Source: Xenorhabdus nematophila ATCC 19061 (lineage in GTDB: Bacteria > Pseudomonadota > Gammaproteobacteria > Enterobacterales > Enterobacteriaceae). Taken from it: DNA of 64,000 nt. The translations under genes were made by a program, and so were the position numbers. Below the pieces are notes generated by a model. That model searched no databases, had not been told where the DNA came from, and saw only the letters and a program-made list of their open reading frames with translations. Below, piece after piece: positions 63,821-64,000 of this stretch; positions within the stretch are counted from its first letter, which is position 1, and each line of letters starts with the position of its first letter. Location: the NCBI RefSeq assembly GCF_000252955.1, contig NC_014228.1, positions 62,001-126,000 of the forward strand. The letters run 5' to 3'.

Positions 63821-64000
63821 ATGAACGAGACGCTTTTTTTAGAAAGAGAAAGGTTACTAAAAACATTAATATTAATCGTTGCTGATATTATCATAATAGC
63901 ATCTTCATATTGGATCAGCATGTGGTTACGTTTAGACAGAGAGGCCCCTATTTATAGTTTGTTACATTGGTCTGTAATAAGCTTAACAATACCTTGCACA
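63821..64000 (+). CDS. WbpM/FlaA1-like membrane dehydratase, N-terminal part
   Basis: First 60 codons, cut by the window edge. MNETLFLERERLLKTLILIV, then ADIIIIASSYWISMWLRLDR, is the membrane segment that starts WbpM/PglF/CapD-type UDP-sugar 4,6-dehydratases, which make the 4-keto-6-deoxy substrate for the DegT enzyme upstream. The catalytic domain is outside the window. Confidence 0.82.
   Translation, partial: MNETLFLERERLLKTLILIVADIIIIASSYWISMWLRLDREAPIYSLLHWSVISLTIPCT

Overview
The window looks like a chromosome segment of a Xenorhabdus (or close relative such as Photorhabdus; Enterobacterales, Morganellaceae). The backbone gene order is enterobacterial: rpe-dam-damX-aroB-aroK-hof-mrcA on the left, and sbp-pfkA-fieF ... 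cpxP/cpxRA on the right. Three things narrow it down: a hemophilin/Slam heme-acquisition operon of the type known from Xenorhabdus, a surface-polysaccharide cluster placed directly after cpxA as in Proteus and Providencia, and a heavy load of broken insertion sequences and toxin-antitoxin genes.

Layout. 1-10.1 kb: core genes for Dam methylation, cell division, shikimate synthesis, the hof DNA-uptake operon (hofP missing) and PBP1A. 10.2-11.5 kb: transposase debris that truncated an NAD(P)H oxidoreductase. 11.6-17.9 kb: a Fur-controlled operon for a secreted hemophilin-like protein, its Slam (type XI) outer-membrane secretor, a TonB-dependent receptor and a private TonB. 18.4-25 kb: fdhD followed by the wreckage of the formate dehydrogenase/selenocysteine system (fdoG::fdoI and fdhE::selB deletion fusions), with a ccdAB pair and a pRiA4b ORF-3-like gene between the two remnants. 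25-36 kb: accessory genes (LTA-synthase-like sulfatase, GntR regulator with NCS1 permease and YegV-like kinase, orphan ParD, SufR-like regulator divergent from an MFS pump, intact IS982, fic remnant).

35-44 kb: conserved sbp-pfkA-fieF and cpxP-cpxRA, separated by a decayed prophage island of about 3 kb. The island holds a higBA pair whose toxin gene carries a 157-bp MITE, a hicAB pair with a frameshifted toxin, a phage protein, and the 3' end of a P2-like integrase. The CpxQ small RNA is recognisable in the cpxP 3' end.

44.3-64 kb: an AT-rich O-antigen-type cluster led by a JUMPStart/ops element. WbpA, B, E, D and I supply UDP-ManNAc3NAcA. A WbpM-like enzyme and a DegT aminotransferase supply a 4-amino-4,6-dideoxy sugar, and a PIG-L deacetylase/LpxD-like acyltransferase pair probably re-acylates an amino sugar. 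Two family-4 glycosyltransferases, a Wzy-like polymerase, a membrane protein in the Wzx position and a PglC/WcaJ-type initiating transferase complete the set. The cluster is split at 53.1-59.1 kb by nested insertions: an IS1111-type relic next to an IS1-family element, which is split by a group II intron, which is itself split between domains V and VI by two tail-to-tail IS110 elements.
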